A DNA stretch of 64,000 bases from Imperialibacter sp. EC-SDR9 (GCF_902498805.1 NZ_LR701576.1:1-64000), one strand, 5' to 3'. Shown: positions 16,969 to 26,607, counted from the stretch's first letter. Notes: generated by a model from the sequence alone, not told the origin. Translations and numbers: made by a program.

Positions 16969-17943
16969 ATGAGATTAGCACACATCCTCTCCTTTCTATT
17001 AATGCTTTTGTTCGGCGCTTATCAGGGTCATTCCCACCCAACAAAAAAAGTACTAAAATACATGAAAGGACTGGGTAACGGCACCTACCTGTTCGGGCAA
17101 GTGGGCACATGGGTACACAATGAAAATCCTGACATAGATGATGAAAGCAACTGGGTCAAAAAGGTATACGACCACACAGGAAAAATGCCACGGTACGGCT
17201 GCATCACCTACGACTTTGACGACAATCCATTTACCGATGAAGAATGGAACAACGCAGCCAGGAAAATGTGGGACAGGGGAATGATTGTGGGCATTTATAG
17301 CTGGTACGCCAATCCTGCCGGAGGCAAATGGAACGACCCACTTGACATCGACCCTATTTTCGCCGAGGGTGACAATCCGACCAAATCAAACTTTTACAAA
17401 CAAATGGATCGCATGGCAGCCAACCTCCAATGGCTGGAAAACCAGAAAATCCCGGTTGTCTACACGCCTTTCGTAGAAAGCGACGATAAAAATAAGTGGC
17501 ACGCCAAAGAAGGGGCTGAACATGCCATTAAGCTCTACCAACTGGTGCACGACTACTTCACCAAAACCAAGAAGCTGAAAAACATCATTTGGGCTTACCA
17601 TACCACACAGAGACAAGGTGCTCTGATTGACTACTACCCGGGCGATGCTTATGTAGATGTCATTGGAAAATCAGCCTATGGAACAGGCCTGGTATTTACT
17701 GAATACGACTGGGCAGTGGAAAAGAAGGAAAATAAAGGCAAAATAATCTGGTGGGCAGAATTAGGCATCAGAGGCGAGAAAGATGCACCGAGAGATTGCC
17801 TGGATGTACTCGACAAGTTGGAAAGCACCTTCCCTGAGCTAGCAGGGTTTGTCTTTTGGAGTGACACCGGCTTCTACAACGTCACTGGAAATTTGCACGG
17901 AGCTGAACTGATGAACTCCCCGAAAATTGTGACATTAAAATAG
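16969..17943 (+). CDS. Exported glycoside hydrolase, GH26 (beta-mannanase)-like
   Basis: 324 residues with a signal peptide (about 1-22, cleavage near GHS-HP). The fold pattern is that of GH26: an early HxW-type stretch, GQVGTWVHNENPD, then IVGIYSWYANPAGGKW, VVYTPFVESDDKNKWHAKEG with a candidate acid/base Glu, and IIWWAELGIRG with a candidate nucleophile Glu, ending GFVFWSDTGFY. Such enzymes cut beta-1,4-mannans or related glycans outside the cytoplasm. The family call is from motif layout, and the exact substrate is uncertain. Confidence 0.7.
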   Translation: MRLAHILSFLLMLLFGAYQGHSHPTKKVLKYMKGLGNGTYLFGQVGTWVHNENPDIDDESNWVKKVYDHTGKMPRYGCITYDFDDNPFTDEEWNNAARKMWDRGMIVGIYSWYANPAGGKWNDPLDIDPIFAEGDNPTKSNFYKQMDRMAANLQWLENQKIPVVYTPFVESDDKNKWHAKEGAEHAIKLYQLVHDYFTKTKKLKNIIWAYHTTQRQGALIDYYPGDAYVDVIGKSAYGTGLVFTEYDWAVEKKENKGKIIWWAELGIRGEKDAPRDCLDVLDKLESTFPELAGFVFWSDTGFYNVTGNLHGAELMNSPKIVTLK

Positions 17944-18030
17944 TTAGAGGTTGCAGCTTCGGTTTGCCAGAAGCATAACCATTTCAGGGTATCCTTGCGC
18001 ATGGTTAACTGAATCCCAGCGACTCCAACA

Positions 18031-19143
18031 TCACACCTCGATCTTCCTATCTCTGGCTATCACCTTCCATTCGCCAGTCACTCTCCCTTTTTGCACTGTA
18101 TTAACTCTTTCATAAAGTGCTACGGTTGGGCAAATATGAAAAGGCAGCCCGTACAATACATCGCCCACCTTGTAGCCATGCCCTTCACCAGCTTCGAGCA
18201 CCAGGTGCTCTTCGCTTTGCCCAACGGGCTTCAGGTCAGGCGCATTGAGAAAGTGAACTCGGTTAGTGAGAATATTCTCGGAGGCAATGGATTTATGCCC
18301 AAGGTCTGTACAGATTCTGGTTTTTGTAGGCAAGGAAATCACACGGGAAACGACCAACGCAGCAGGCACAAAGGGCTGCTCTGTGCAAATATCGCTATAA
18401 CCCTTGTCCCAATAAACAAAAGTACCGGGGCAGCATATTACATCCTTCCGCTGTGCATGAATGGGGAATGTTGGCGAGCCTCCAGCCAGGATGACGGGCT
18501 CAGGAAAACCGAGCTGTTGAATATCAGTTTTTAATTTCTCCACTGCCGCAAAGGCTGCGTTGCAAGCTTTGGTTCTTTCCGCAATATCAACTTGTCTATG
18601 CTGGCCGTCGTACACATGGAAGCCTACCGGAACGATGCCCTTCATGGTGGCTACCTTTTCGTAAAGGGCGACAGCTTCCGGGCCTGGTATAATACCCGAT
18701 CTGTCGTTGCCGTTATTCACGTCCATATAGGCATTGATGCGAAGCCCCTGATCGGCAAAGGCAATAGATATGTCCTGAGCCGATTGGGCGTTGTCGTAAA
18801 GGCAGGAGTAGGTCGTCGTCGGATATTTTCTAATCAATTGCAGGAACCGTGTCAGCTTAGGTCCTGTGGGCTGATAAGCCAGCACCACGTCCTGCGCCCT
18901 GACCATCCCCAGCATTTCTGCCTCGGCTATGGTGGCGCATTTAAATTTCTTGATGCCTTCATCCATGAGCATTTTGCACACCTCCTTCGCCTTATTGGTC
19001 TTTACATGAGGTCGCAGCCTGTCTACATCGTCGATTATGCTCTTCACCCCTTTGATGTTCTCACGCACTCTTTCCGGGTACACGACCATGGCTGGCGAAT
19101 CAAGCTCATCTATATTGTCAATTGTATACCATTCACTGCTCAT
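18031..19143 (-). CDS. D-threonine-aldolase-fold PLP enzyme, probably a D-serine dehydratase
   Basis: 370 residues, alanine racemase-like barrel plus C-terminal beta domain. Lys48 in RPHVKTNKAKEV is the PLP lysine. Near the C-terminus the metal motif is GLPFHICPT with His336 and Cys338. In eukaryotic D-serine dehydratases the zinc is held by His-x-Cys, whereas D-threonine aldolases use His-x-Asp, so this protein has the dehydratase-type pair. It is last in an operon after RidA (11-base gap) and a GntP-family permease. A dehydratase releases 2-aminoacrylate, which RidA hydrolyses, so the three fit together as D-serine uptake and breakdown to pyruvate. The substrate is inferred. Confidence 0.8.
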   Translation of the reverse strand: MSSEWYTIDNIDELDSPAMVVYPERVRENIKGVKSIIDDVDRLRPHVKTNKAKEVCKMLMDEGIKKFKCATIAEAEMLGMVRAQDVVLAYQPTGPKLTRFLQLIRKYPTTTYSCLYDNAQSAQDISIAFADQGLRINAYMDVNNGNDRSGIIPGPEAVALYEKVATMKGIVPVGFHVYDGQHRQVDIAERTKACNAAFAAVEKLKTDIQQLGFPEPVILAGGSPTFPIHAQRKDVICCPGTFVYWDKGYSDICTEQPFVPAALVVSRVISLPTKTRICTDLGHKSIASENILTNRVHFLNAPDLKPVGQSEEHLVLEAGEGHGYKVGDVLYGLPFHICPTVALYERVNTVQKGRVTGEWKVIARDRKIEV

Positions 19144-19154
19144 TGCTCTCTCAG

Positions 19155-19634
19155 TTATTTTAATTCAAAAAGTGCCTCAATTTCCACGGGGATGTTCTCG
19201 GGCAGCATACCCATCCCCACTGCGCTCCTCACGCCAATACCATTTTCCTCCCCCCACACCTTTGCAAACAGTTCACTGCAACCATTGATTACATAAGGGT
19301 GGCGGTCAAAAGCGGGCACTCCGTTTACCATACCCAGCACTTTAATCACCCGTTTTACTTTCTCAAGACTGCCAAGGTTGGTCTTGATGGTCGAAAGGAT
19401 CGTCAAACCCACCTGCTGAGCAGCCAATTTGCCCTGCTCAACATCCAGCTCACCTCCTACCTTGCCAAAAATCAGGGTGCCGTCTGTTTTTACAGGCCCG
19501 TGACCAGACACGTACAAGTGCCGACCATCAATAAGGAAGGGCTTGTACACCCCTTTGGGTGCCGGAGGTGGAGGCAATTCAAGGCCCAATTGGGCAAATC
19601 TTTCGTCAGCAGTCATTCGATATCCAATTTTCAA
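19155..19634 (-). CDS. RidA/YjgF family enamine-imine deaminase
   Basis: 159 residues, slightly longer than classical RidA because of an N-terminal extension (LGLELPPPPAPKGVYKPF). Core features are VSGHGPV, a central helix pair, and the terminal GVRSAVGMGMLPENIPVEI with the Arg and Glu that contact the substrate carboxylate and water in RidA proteins. It hydrolyses 2-aminoacrylate and similar reactive enamines made by PLP dehydratases. The second gene of the GntP-RidA-PLP enzyme operon; starts at 19634 or 19616 are possible. Confidence 0.85.
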   Translation of the reverse strand: MKIGYRMTADERFAQLGLELPPPPAPKGVYKPFLIDGRHLYVSGHGPVKTDGTLIFGKVGGELDVEQGKLAAQQVGLTILSTIKTNLGSLEKVKRVIKVLGMVNGVPAFDRHPYVINGCSELFAKVWGEENGIGVRSAVGMGMLPENIPVEIEALFELK

Positions 19635-19674
19635 TTGTTAGTTTCAAAATCCTCAGTTCTACGCTGAATGGGAA

Positions 19675-20988
19675 TCATATAAACAAGTCGATCAGCAACA
19701 CCACAGCCATACCCACCACAGAAACAACAGTTTCCATCAGCGACCATGAAAGAATGGTGTCTTTGATGCTCACGTTGAAGTATTCTTTATACATCCAGAA
19801 GCCAGAGTCGTTGACGTGTGAAAACATCAGGCTACCAGCGCCGACAGCCAGCACCATGAGGTTAGGGTCAACACCGAGCTGCGGCATAATTGGCGCCAGT
19901 ATCCCCGCAGAGGTTAGTCCAGCCACGGTAGCAGAGCCAATGCAAACTCTGATAAAAGCTGCTATCATCCAACCCAGAATCAGAGGATGAATATCCATGT
20001 TTTGAAGTAAAGCCCCTATCTCAACACTCACTCCGCTGTCGCTAAATACTTGTTTCAAAGCGCCTGCACCTCCAACAATCAGCAGAATGGGAGCAACGTC
20101 TTTAATGGCCTCTGTGTAGTAGCCCATCACCTCGCTCATTTTCTTTTTGTAAGCAAGCCCAATGGAGTAGGTAGCAACAGCCAGCGAAATGATCATTACA
20201 ATGGTGGCGTCAGAAAAGAAGGAAACCACTTTAGCTGTGCCTCCCGAAAAGTCACCAAATCTATTCAGCAGTGCCGCACCGGCCAGCAAAACTACCGGCA
20301 GCAGCGCAGAAAAAAAGCTGGTGAACCCACTTGGAAGCTGATCGTCAGGCAATGGCTTAGCCTGAAAAGTGGCCAGCGGCTTGGAGTCGATTCCCTTCAG
20401 TGTACGGGCAAATATTGGTCCGGCGACAATGATGGTTGGCACCGCCACGATAAACCCATACAAAAGCGTTAGGCCCATATCTGCATTGAGCTGACCAACC
20501 AGCGCAGCGGGTGACGGGTGGGGTGGCAAAAACCCATGAGTCACAGATAACGCTGCGAGCATCGGAATTCCAATATAAACGGCAGGCAGCTTGTACTGGT
20601 AAGTCACCGAAAAAATAAGCGGCACCAGCAGCACGAAGCCTACATTATAAAACAGGGGAATACCCACCACAAAGCCGGTAGCCATCAATGCCCACTGTAT
20701 GTTTTTTTCTCCAAAGGAGCTCATCAGCACCTGGCTGATTTTTTGCGCAGCACCACTTTCTGCGACAAGCTTACCCAACATGGCACCGAGGCCGATTACG
20801 ATGACAAGATCCCCAAGGAGCCCACCAATACCCTTTTGCACAGAACCCGCCACATTTTCAAGGGGGATGCCCAGCGCCAAACCGGTGCCAATGGAAACTA
20901 CAAGGAAGGCCAGAAATGGATTGACCTTGCCCCAGGTGATCAGCAGAACCAACACAAGGATGCAAAGCAGGATGATGAATATCGACAT
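19675..20988 (-). CDS. GntP-family permease (gluconate/D-serine:H+ symporter type)
   Basis: 437 residues with about 12 hydrophobic segments. Family motifs include FLPPHPSPAALVGQ (about 173-186), GGAGALKQV and CIGSATVAGLTSAGI. The GntP family includes gluconate transporters and the E. coli D-serine permease DsdX. Here it heads an operon with RidA and a D-serine-dehydratase-type enzyme, so an amino-acid or hydroxy-acid substrate such as D-serine is a reasonable guess. It sits divergently from the PhyH gene with a 223-base intergenic region. Confidence 0.86.
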   Translation of the reverse strand: MSIFIILLCILVLVLLITWGKVNPFLAFLVVSIGTGLALGIPLENVAGSVQKGIGGLLGDLVIVIGLGAMLGKLVAESGAAQKISQVLMSSFGEKNIQWALMATGFVVGIPLFYNVGFVLLVPLIFSVTYQYKLPAVYIGIPMLAALSVTHGFLPPHPSPAALVGQLNADMGLTLLYGFIVAVPTIIVAGPIFARTLKGIDSKPLATFQAKPLPDDQLPSGFTSFFSALLPVVLLAGAALLNRFGDFSGGTAKVVSFFSDATIVMIISLAVATYSIGLAYKKKMSEVMGYYTEAIKDVAPILLIVGGAGALKQVFSDSGVSVEIGALLQNMDIHPLILGWMIAAFIRVCIGSATVAGLTSAGILAPIMPQLGVDPNLMVLAVGAGSLMFSHVNDSGFWMYKEYFNVSIKDTILSWSLMETVVSVVGMAVVLLIDLFI

Positions 20989-21211
20989 GGTTAAAAGTAG
21001 GTGAGTTATAATTGAAATTGGAAGATAACAGAATTACTCGCTGGTGCCAACAAAAATTATCCGGGGAATCCACCAAACCAGCGCACAGTTACCATTGATG
21101 TATTCACATGGCCAGTCGAAAATACCTGTGACAGAATTTATCTGGCTGGCACTCCAATCCATCATTTTGTTTGTAAATTGGCTACTACTGAACACCCAAA
21201 ATTTATACCTC

Positions 21212-22069
21212 ATGACACATGTCTTGTCAGACAAAGAAGTTCACTCCTATCAACAGGATGGTTTCGTTATCGTCAAAAAACTCTTTAGTACCCCCGAAAT
21301 TGACAAGCTTTACAAGGTAGCTACGGGCGACCAGGTGATGAAAGAGAATGCCGTTGACCTGAACGACCAAACGGGTAAAAAAACCAGGCTCACACTTTGG
21401 TTCAAGCCCGGCGATGACATCTACAGTTTGCTGGTGCGAAGTGAGCGAATGGTGAAGTCCGTTGAGAAGCTTCTTGATAGCACTTCCCCTGTTTGCCACT
21501 TCCATTCTAAGCTGATGCAAAAAGAGCCTAAGGTTGGTGGTGCCTGGGAATGGCATCAGGACTATGGTTATTGGTACAAAAACCAGTTTCTATATCCGGA
21601 ACAACTCACCAGCGTAATGATCGCCCTCACCGAAGCCAACAAAGCCAACGGGTGTCTTCAGATCATCAGGGGGTCACACAAAATGGGCCGTGTCAACCAC
21701 GGCTTCACAGGCGAGCAGGTGGGAGCAGACATGGTGATGGTGGATCACGCTTTGGCGACACTGGAGCATATGTATGTGGAGCTACAACCTGGCGACGCCC
21801 TCTTCTTCCATCCTAATCTCTTACATCGGTCGGAGGCCAACACATCTGACAGCCCCCGCTGGTCACTTATTTCTTGCTACAACTCACTTTCTAACCCAGC
21901 TTACAACGACGATTCTCTGGGATGGCGTGAACCAATTTCGATGGTGAACGATGATGCGCTGATGAAGGCCGCAGCCGTCGGAGCTACCTCTCAGTCCGAT
22001 TTCCTGAAAAAGGAAAAAGACCCTGCACTAAAAGAAACAGGCTGGGAAAAAGAGGTCGTCACGAAGTAG
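21212..22069 (+). CDS. Phytanoyl-CoA dioxygenase (PhyH) family protein
   Basis: 285 residues from the ATG at 21212. The frame is open to 21044, but the upstream part is intergenic-like and the family normally begins near the motif SYQQDGFVIVKKLF. Fe(II) ligands are visible: HQD in WEWHQDYGYW and the distal His in FHPNLLHRSEAN; an Arg that would bind 2-oxoglutarate follows in SPRWSLIS. These enzymes hydroxylate small substrates with O2 and 2-oxoglutarate. It heads a plus-strand group with a nucleoside-type permease and a Gfo/Idh/MocA oxidoreductase, suggesting catabolism of an imported sugar-like or nucleoside-like compound. Confidence 0.82.
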   Translation: MTHVLSDKEVHSYQQDGFVIVKKLFSTPEIDKLYKVATGDQVMKENAVDLNDQTGKKTRLTLWFKPGDDIYSLLVRSERMVKSVEKLLDSTSPVCHFHSKLMQKEPKVGGAWEWHQDYGYWYKNQFLYPEQLTSVMIALTEANKANGCLQIIRGSHKMGRVNHGFTGEQVGADMVMVDHALATLEHMYVELQPGDALFFHPNLLHRSEANTSDSPRWSLISCYNSLSNPAYNDDSLGWREPISMVNDDALMKAAAVGATSQSDFLKKEKDPALKETGWEKEVVTK

Positions 22070-22118
22070 AACTACGCATCAAATAATTGACTTTTAACAA
22101 CTAACATCTCAGCTACAA

Positions 22119-23309
22119 ATGAAGCTAACTACCGGTATTTCACTTTCCATTATGATGCTCCTCGAATACTTCGTGTGGGGCGCCTGGTATGTAACCATGG
22201 GCACTTATATGTCAGAACACCTTGGGTCAACCGGCATCCACATCGGAGCCGCCTACAGTGCCCTGGCCATTGCCACCATGATTTCACCGTTTTTTGTGGG
22301 TATGGTAGCCGACAGGTTCTTTGCCGCACAAAAAATCATGGGAGTACTTCATCTACTCGGAGCGGCATTGCTGTTTCTTGCCACCCAGGTAGCTGATAAC
22401 TCTTCTTTTTATTGGATCATCATGGCCTACTCATTGCTCTACATGCCGACCATCGCCCTCTCCAACAGCATTGCCTTCGGGCAAATGACCGACCCTGGCA
22501 AGCAATTCCCCTGGATCAGAGTGTTCGGAACCCTTGGCTGGATTGTGGCTGGCTTGATGATTGGCTTTTTGGGCATTGAAAAAACGCCTTCCACCTTCGT
22601 AATGGCGGCCGTAGTTTCTGCTGTACTTGGCGTATTTAGTTTTATGCTACCCAACACGCCACCGAAGGGTGGTGAAGATGCCTCAGCAGCACTGGGTACA
22701 GAAGCTTTCGTCCTCTTCAAAGACAAGCCCTACCTGATCTTCTTTGTCGCTGCCATTTTGGTGTGTATCCCGTTGTCGTTTTACTATGGCTTTGCCAACC
22801 CCTTTCTTAACGATGTCGGGATGGAAAACGCCGCTTCCAAAATGACCCTGGGACAGGTGTCTGAAGCAGTATTTATTCTCGCCATTCCTTTCCTGTTCAA
22901 CAGCATAGGGGTAAAGAAAATGCTGCTACTCGGCATGGCTGCCTGGATTCTCCGCTACGTGTGTTTTGCTTACGGAAATGTAGACGCTGGCATGTGGATG
23001 CTCTACGCAGGGATCATCCTTCATGGTATTTGTTACGACTTCTTCTTCGTCACAGGCTATATGTACACAGAGAAGAAGGCAGGGGCAAAAATCAAGAATG
23101 CAGCCCAGGGGCTATTCACATTTGCTACCTACGGCGTAGGCATGACAATAGGCACCTGGTTCTCAGGCTACGCAGTGGACATGTATACCACTGACGGCGT
23201 GAAAGACTGGACAAGTATTTGGTGGGTACCAGCCTTTATTGCCATTGGTGTGATGATCTATTTCATCCTTTTCTTCCGAGAGAAAAAAGAGGTAAAGGTA
23301 GCGGCTTAG
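22119..23309 (+). CDS. MFS permease of the nucleoside:H+ symporter (NupG-like) family
   Basis: 396 residues, about 12 membrane helices. N-terminal motif LEYFVWGAWYVTMGTYM and the loop FPWIRVFGTLGWIVAG are characteristic of NHS-family transporters (NupG/XapB). It lies 49 bases after the PhyH gene and about 95 bases before the Gfo/Idh/MocA gene on the same strand. In Bacteroidota, such permeases often stand beside sugar oxidoreductases; the substrate here may be a nucleoside or a sugar derivative. Confidence 0.83.
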   Translation: MKLTTGISLSIMMLLEYFVWGAWYVTMGTYMSEHLGSTGIHIGAAYSALAIATMISPFFVGMVADRFFAAQKIMGVLHLLGAALLFLATQVADNSSFYWIIMAYSLLYMPTIALSNSIAFGQMTDPGKQFPWIRVFGTLGWIVAGLMIGFLGIEKTPSTFVMAAVVSAVLGVFSFMLPNTPPKGGEDASAALGTEAFVLFKDKPYLIFFVAAILVCIPLSFYYGFANPFLNDVGMENAASKMTLGQVSEAVFILAIPFLFNSIGVKKMLLLGMAAWILRYVCFAYGNVDAGMWMLYAGIILHGICYDFFFVTGYMYTEKKAGAKIKNAAQGLFTFATYGVGMTIGTWFSGYAVDMYTTDGVKDWTSIWWVPAFIAIGVMIYFILFFREKKEVKVAA

Positions 23310-23342
23310 TGTTATGAGTGCTTCCAATAGAAACAAAATCCA

Positions 23343-23364
23343 GGGCCTGTCCCCTGACAGGCCC
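23343..23364. repeat. Perfect 9-bp stem hairpin between permease and oxidoreductase genes
   Basis: GGGCCTGTC and GACAGGCCC separated by CCCT. It lacks a T-run, so it may stabilise the mRNA 3' end of the permease part or act as a weak terminator rather than a full stop. Confidence 0.5.
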
Positions 23365-23403
23365 TCATCGAAACTTGAAATGAACATTTAACCTACTTCG
23401 ACG

Positions 23404-24597
23404 ATGAGAAAACTAGCTATGCTTGGTGGCGGTTTCATTGGCCGCTTCTACACTGACTCCATTCAGGGCTACCGCAACAAAGACAAGGTGGTAAGCATAT
23501 ATGCCCGCAGAGAGGAAACCGCTACTCAGTTTGCCAAAGACTACGACGTAAAACACTGGACTACCGGTATGGAAGAGGCCATTGCCCACCCCGAAGTGGA
23601 TGTGGTCTGCGTAGCACTTCCTAACAACCTCCATGAGCAAGCGGTGTTGCTCTGCTGCAAACACAAAAAAGCAGTCATTTGCACAAAGCCATTGGCCCGA
23701 AATGCCGCTGAAGCCAAACGCATGCTGGAAGCTGTGGAAAAAGCAGGCATTTTTGCAGGCTATCTTGAAGACCTGGTTTATACACCCAAGCACATCAAAG
23801 CTCACGAAAGCGTAATGAATGGTGCTTTGGGCCGTATCCTTTGGGCAAAATCGAGAGAAACACACCCGGGGCCGCACAGCAACTGGTTTTGGGACATGGA
23901 GCAGGCCGGTGGCGGCTGTATGCTCGACTTGGGCTGTCATTGCGTGGAAATTGCCCGCAGCTACATCGGCAAAGACATCAGGCCGGTGGAAGTGATGTGC
24001 TGGGCCGATACCCAGGTAAAGCCTATTGATGCAGAAGACCATGGCATAGCCCTGGTGAAGTACGAAAACGGTGCTATTGGTCAGTTTGAGGTCAGCTGGA
24101 CATTCCGGGGAGGCATGGACTTAAGGGACGAAGTGATGGGCACCGAAGGCACCATCTGGATCAACAGTTTCCTGCGTACCGGCTTCGAAATGTTTACTAC
24201 CGGCAAGGGGGCAGACTATGTGGCTGAAAAAGCGGAAAGCAACACTGGCTGGTTATTTCCGGTTGGCGATGAAATGAATGAGTTGGGCTACAACCACATG
24301 TTCATGGACATGTTCGATGCCATAGAAGAGGGCAGGCAAGCCAAAGAAACGTTTTATGATGGCTATGTGGTCAACTGTATCCTCGATGCTTGCTATAAGT
24401 CAGCCAAAACCAAGCAATGGGAACCTGTGCAGCTCGACATTTGGCGTGGTAAGACAGGTGTGACTAGAGACGGCCATCTGGTAGAATACGACGCTGATCA
24501 CTACCTGGTGAAAGAGGAAATGACTCACTATGGAGCCAAAAAACTTATCCTAAAGGAGAAAGCAACCGGGAAGTTTATAGAGCGAGTGGAGAAGTAA
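23404..24597 (+). CDS. Gfo/Idh/MocA family oxidoreductase
   Basis: 397 residues. The N-terminal Rossmann fold starts [13 protein letters not shown], the family lysine is in [14 protein letters not shown] (about 96-109), and the substrate-domain motif [16 protein letters not shown] (about 175-190) supplies the usual Asp and His pair. These NAD(P)-dependent enzymes oxidise or reduce sugar and cyclitol derivatives. It is the third gene of the PhyH-permease-oxidoreductase group. Confidence 0.85.
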   Translation: MRKLAMLGGGFIGRFYTDSIQGYRNKDKVVSIYARREETATQFAKDYDVKHWTTGMEEAIAHPEVDVVCVALPNNLHEQAVLLCCKHKKAVICTKPLARNAAEAKRMLEAVEKAGIFAGYLEDLVYTPKHIKAHESVMNGALGRILWAKSRETHPGPHSNWFWDMEQAGGGCMLDLGCHCVEIARSYIGKDIRPVEVMCWADTQVKPIDAEDHGIALVKYENGAIGQFEVSWTFRGGMDLRDEVMGTEGTIWINSFLRTGFEMFTTGKGADYVAEKAESNTGWLFPVGDEMNELGYNHMFMDMFDAIEEGRQAKETFYDGYVVNCILDACYKSAKTKQWEPVQLDIWRGKTGVTRDGHLVEYDADHYLVKEEMTHYGAKKLILKEKATGKFIERVEK

Positions 24598-24661
24598 AGA
24601 GTAGGGTGTTTGGGAATTTGAATCTTTGAAAGCTGATAGATTTAATTGACATTGAACCTCA

Positions 24662-25255
24662 ATGGGGCTATCTATTCACTATAGCGGACGTATAAGAAAC
24701 CCAAAATCTCTCCCTTCCATAATAGAGGAAGTCAGGGACATTGCCAGAATCAATAAATGGAAGTTGTCGACTTTCAATGAGGAACTTCCAGCTCAAATTA
24801 CCGATGAGGAATTGATCGACGGCACTCTTTACGGGCTAGCTTTTTCCCCGCCAAACTGCGAGCCTGTCTGGCTTTCCTTTCTATCCAATGGGAAAATGAG
24901 CAGCCCGGTAGCACTTCAATTTCTGGGAGGCGAGATAGACGAGCAAAAAAATGAGTATCTCTACCAGCTTTCTACTAAAACTCAGTTTGCGGGGGCTCAA
25001 ACGCACCAACTGATCATCCATTTATTCAAATACCTCGAACAGAAATATCTGGACGAATTCACCTTAATTGACGAAGGGGGGTATTGGGAGACTGGTGATA
25101 AAAACGTGCTGGAGACAAATTTTGCCCGTTACTCACTTTTGCTTGACGTAGTTGAGCAAGGCCTCAAAAACATGCCTAGAAATCCTGGCGAAAGTGTGGA
25201 AGATTTCGTCGAAAGAGTTCTGAAAAACTTACCTGGAAAAGGCAATCCAACATAG
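24662..25255 (+). CDS. Hypothetical cytoplasmic protein
   Basis: 197 residues with no signal peptide or membrane segment and no domain I recognise. It begins MGLSIHYSGRIRNPKSL, has a mixed alpha/beta core with several Trp and Pro, and ends in a helical acidic segment (GESVEDFVERVLKNL). Codon use matches its neighbours. The ATG at 24662 has no strong ribosome site, which is normal for Bacteroidota. Convergent with the ThuA gene, six bases between stops. Confidence 0.7.
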   Translation: MGLSIHYSGRIRNPKSLPSIIEEVRDIARINKWKLSTFNEELPAQITDEELIDGTLYGLAFSPPNCEPVWLSFLSNGKMSSPVALQFLGGEIDEQKNEYLYQLSTKTQFAGAQTHQLIIHLFKYLEQKYLDEFTLIDEGGYWETGDKNVLETNFARYSLLLDVVEQGLKNMPRNPGESVEDFVERVLKNLPGKGNPT

Positions 25256-25261
25256 TTGCAA

Positions 25262-26179
25262 TTACCTAATCGGCGAATCATCACATTTTAAATCTCCCAC
25301 CGCATATTGAATTCCATCCAGGAAGAATCTCAGTAGTTTTGGGTTTTCAAATGCCTGGGCATTGTGTGAGGGCGAAGAATAAAAAACGTGACCCTTGCCA
25401 TATCGCTTGATCCACGAGATATACTTGATATTGTCGCCAATAGGCTCTTTTAGCCCTGATATTTTGTCCGCTTCCATATAAAGCAAAGGATGGAAGTTAT
25501 ACTGTGAATAGGCATTATTGAAGATATAGGCCTCATCTACGTGCTCAAACCCTTCACCCCCAAATGCCTGAACCATTGGGTGCTTTGGATCCACCAGTTT
25601 CACGGCAATGCTTTGTTGTTTCGGGTGGTAGTCAAAACTCCCACCTACCATCTGGCTGAAGTTGTCTGACTTATTTTCCATTGTTATGGCCCCGTGCAGC
25701 ACCACCAATCCACCACCACGATCCACGTAGCTAAGCAGGTTGTCTTCCAGTTGCTTTGCTTTCATGCGTGCCACCTGCTCGGTAAGCGTGCTGTCTTTTT
25801 TCAACACGTCCCAGAATATATTTCGTTCATCACTTATTGAGCAGTTATTATTGAGTACAACAGCGTCGTAATTCTTTAGATTGTCCTTTTCAAAAACGCT
25901 TATGTCTTTTGAGGTTACCACTTTAAACGCACCACTCTTCTCAGCAATCAGCTTTACAACAGCTTCTGTATGTGGAATCGTCCAGTGCTCAAAGCCTGTA
26001 TGCAGAGAGAAAATAAGTAGGGTCTTCTTTTTCCTTACCGAGACTGTAGTAGAAGATGGTGCGACTTCATCCACGCTAGCAAGCCAGGCGTCCGTTAATT
26101 CGAAAGGTTTCAAATCCTGAGCGAACATCGAAGCAGCACACAAAAGCAGGCAAATTGTGGAAAGGGTTTTATTCATCAT
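25262..26179 (-). CDS. ThuA-domain protein, exported
   Basis: About 305 residues from the ATG at 26179 (26176 is equally possible), chosen because it starts a clean signal peptide (MMNKTLSTICLLLCAASMFA). The open frame extends to 26266 but without a plausible protein start. The body is a ThuA/trehalose-utilisation fold: LLIFSLHTGFEHWTIPH, YDAVVLNNNC, GGGLVVLHGAI and KRYGKGHVFYSSPSHN near the C-terminus. ThuA proteins are class I glutamine-amidotransferase-like and act in disaccharide or 3-keto-sugar metabolism. Its proximity to the Gfo/Idh/MocA gene fits that theme. Confidence 0.82.
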   Translation of the reverse strand: MMNKTLSTICLLLCAASMFAQDLKPFELTDAWLASVDEVAPSSTTVSVRKKKTLLIFSLHTGFEHWTIPHTEAVVKLIAEKSGAFKVVTSKDISVFEKDNLKNYDAVVLNNNCSISDERNIFWDVLKKDSTLTEQVARMKAKQLEDNLLSYVDRGGGLVVLHGAITMENKSDNFSQMVGGSFDYHPKQQSIAVKLVDPKHPMVQAFGGEGFEHVDEAYIFNNAYSQYNFHPLLYMEADKISGLKEPIGDNIKYISWIKRYGKGHVFYSSPSHNAQAFENPKLLRFFLDGIQYAVGDLKCDDSPIR

Positions 26180-26370
26180 AGTTATTCTCTGGTTGGCTTT
26201 CAATCTAAAAAAGCTAATAAAGCACACACCCAATATAGGCACTTTCTGCCAAAGCATTTCGACCATTATATGAACAATGTCTCACTTAGTTAGTTGGCTA
26301 CCTGCAACACCTCCATTATAGGCATTCTTATATTTCTGTCTTATTTTAGAGTTCCAGATTCATTTTTTAC

Positions 26371-26607
26371 GTGAAAAAAGATCTACTACTCCTTTTAAAC
26401 CTGATTTTTCGCCCTTCGCTCCAAAGGCAAGTTGGTGCGCCCTTCTGGTTTTCTTTTGGATATAACGATAGCGTTTGTCCTCATACTTCCATTTTTTCTA
26501 CGTATAATGTAATCAAATCTCCAAAAGAGGTATTTTTAGTTCTCGAAGAAGCTCACATGGTATATCCAGAGCGAAGAGAAGATATTAGTGGCCAACTGAA
26601 GAAATAG
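26371..26607 (+). pseudogene. Remnant of an acetylxylan esterase / cephalosporin-C deacetylase gene (C-terminal end only)
   Basis: An open frame of 78 codons, GTG-started. From about codon 18 it reads as the last ~60 residues of an AXE1-type alpha/beta hydrolase: VGAPFWFSFGYNDSVCPH with the catalytic Asp, FSTYNVIKSPKEV, and EEAHMVYPE with the catalytic His. The nucleophile part (normally ~200 residues upstream) is missing; upstream sequence 26180-26370 shows no further coding match to it. Most likely a decayed gene. Confidence 0.65.

Noticed and set aside
18592-19296. Long open frame of 234 codons antisense to the PLP enzyme gene
   Set aside because: The opposite strand encodes a protein with clear family motifs; the antisense frame has no motif and an odd composition. 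It is a shadow.
23343-23364. Hairpin considered as a rho-independent terminator
   Set aside because: The 9-bp stem is perfect but there is no T-run, and the downstream gene looks like part of the same functional group; kept as a hairpin only.
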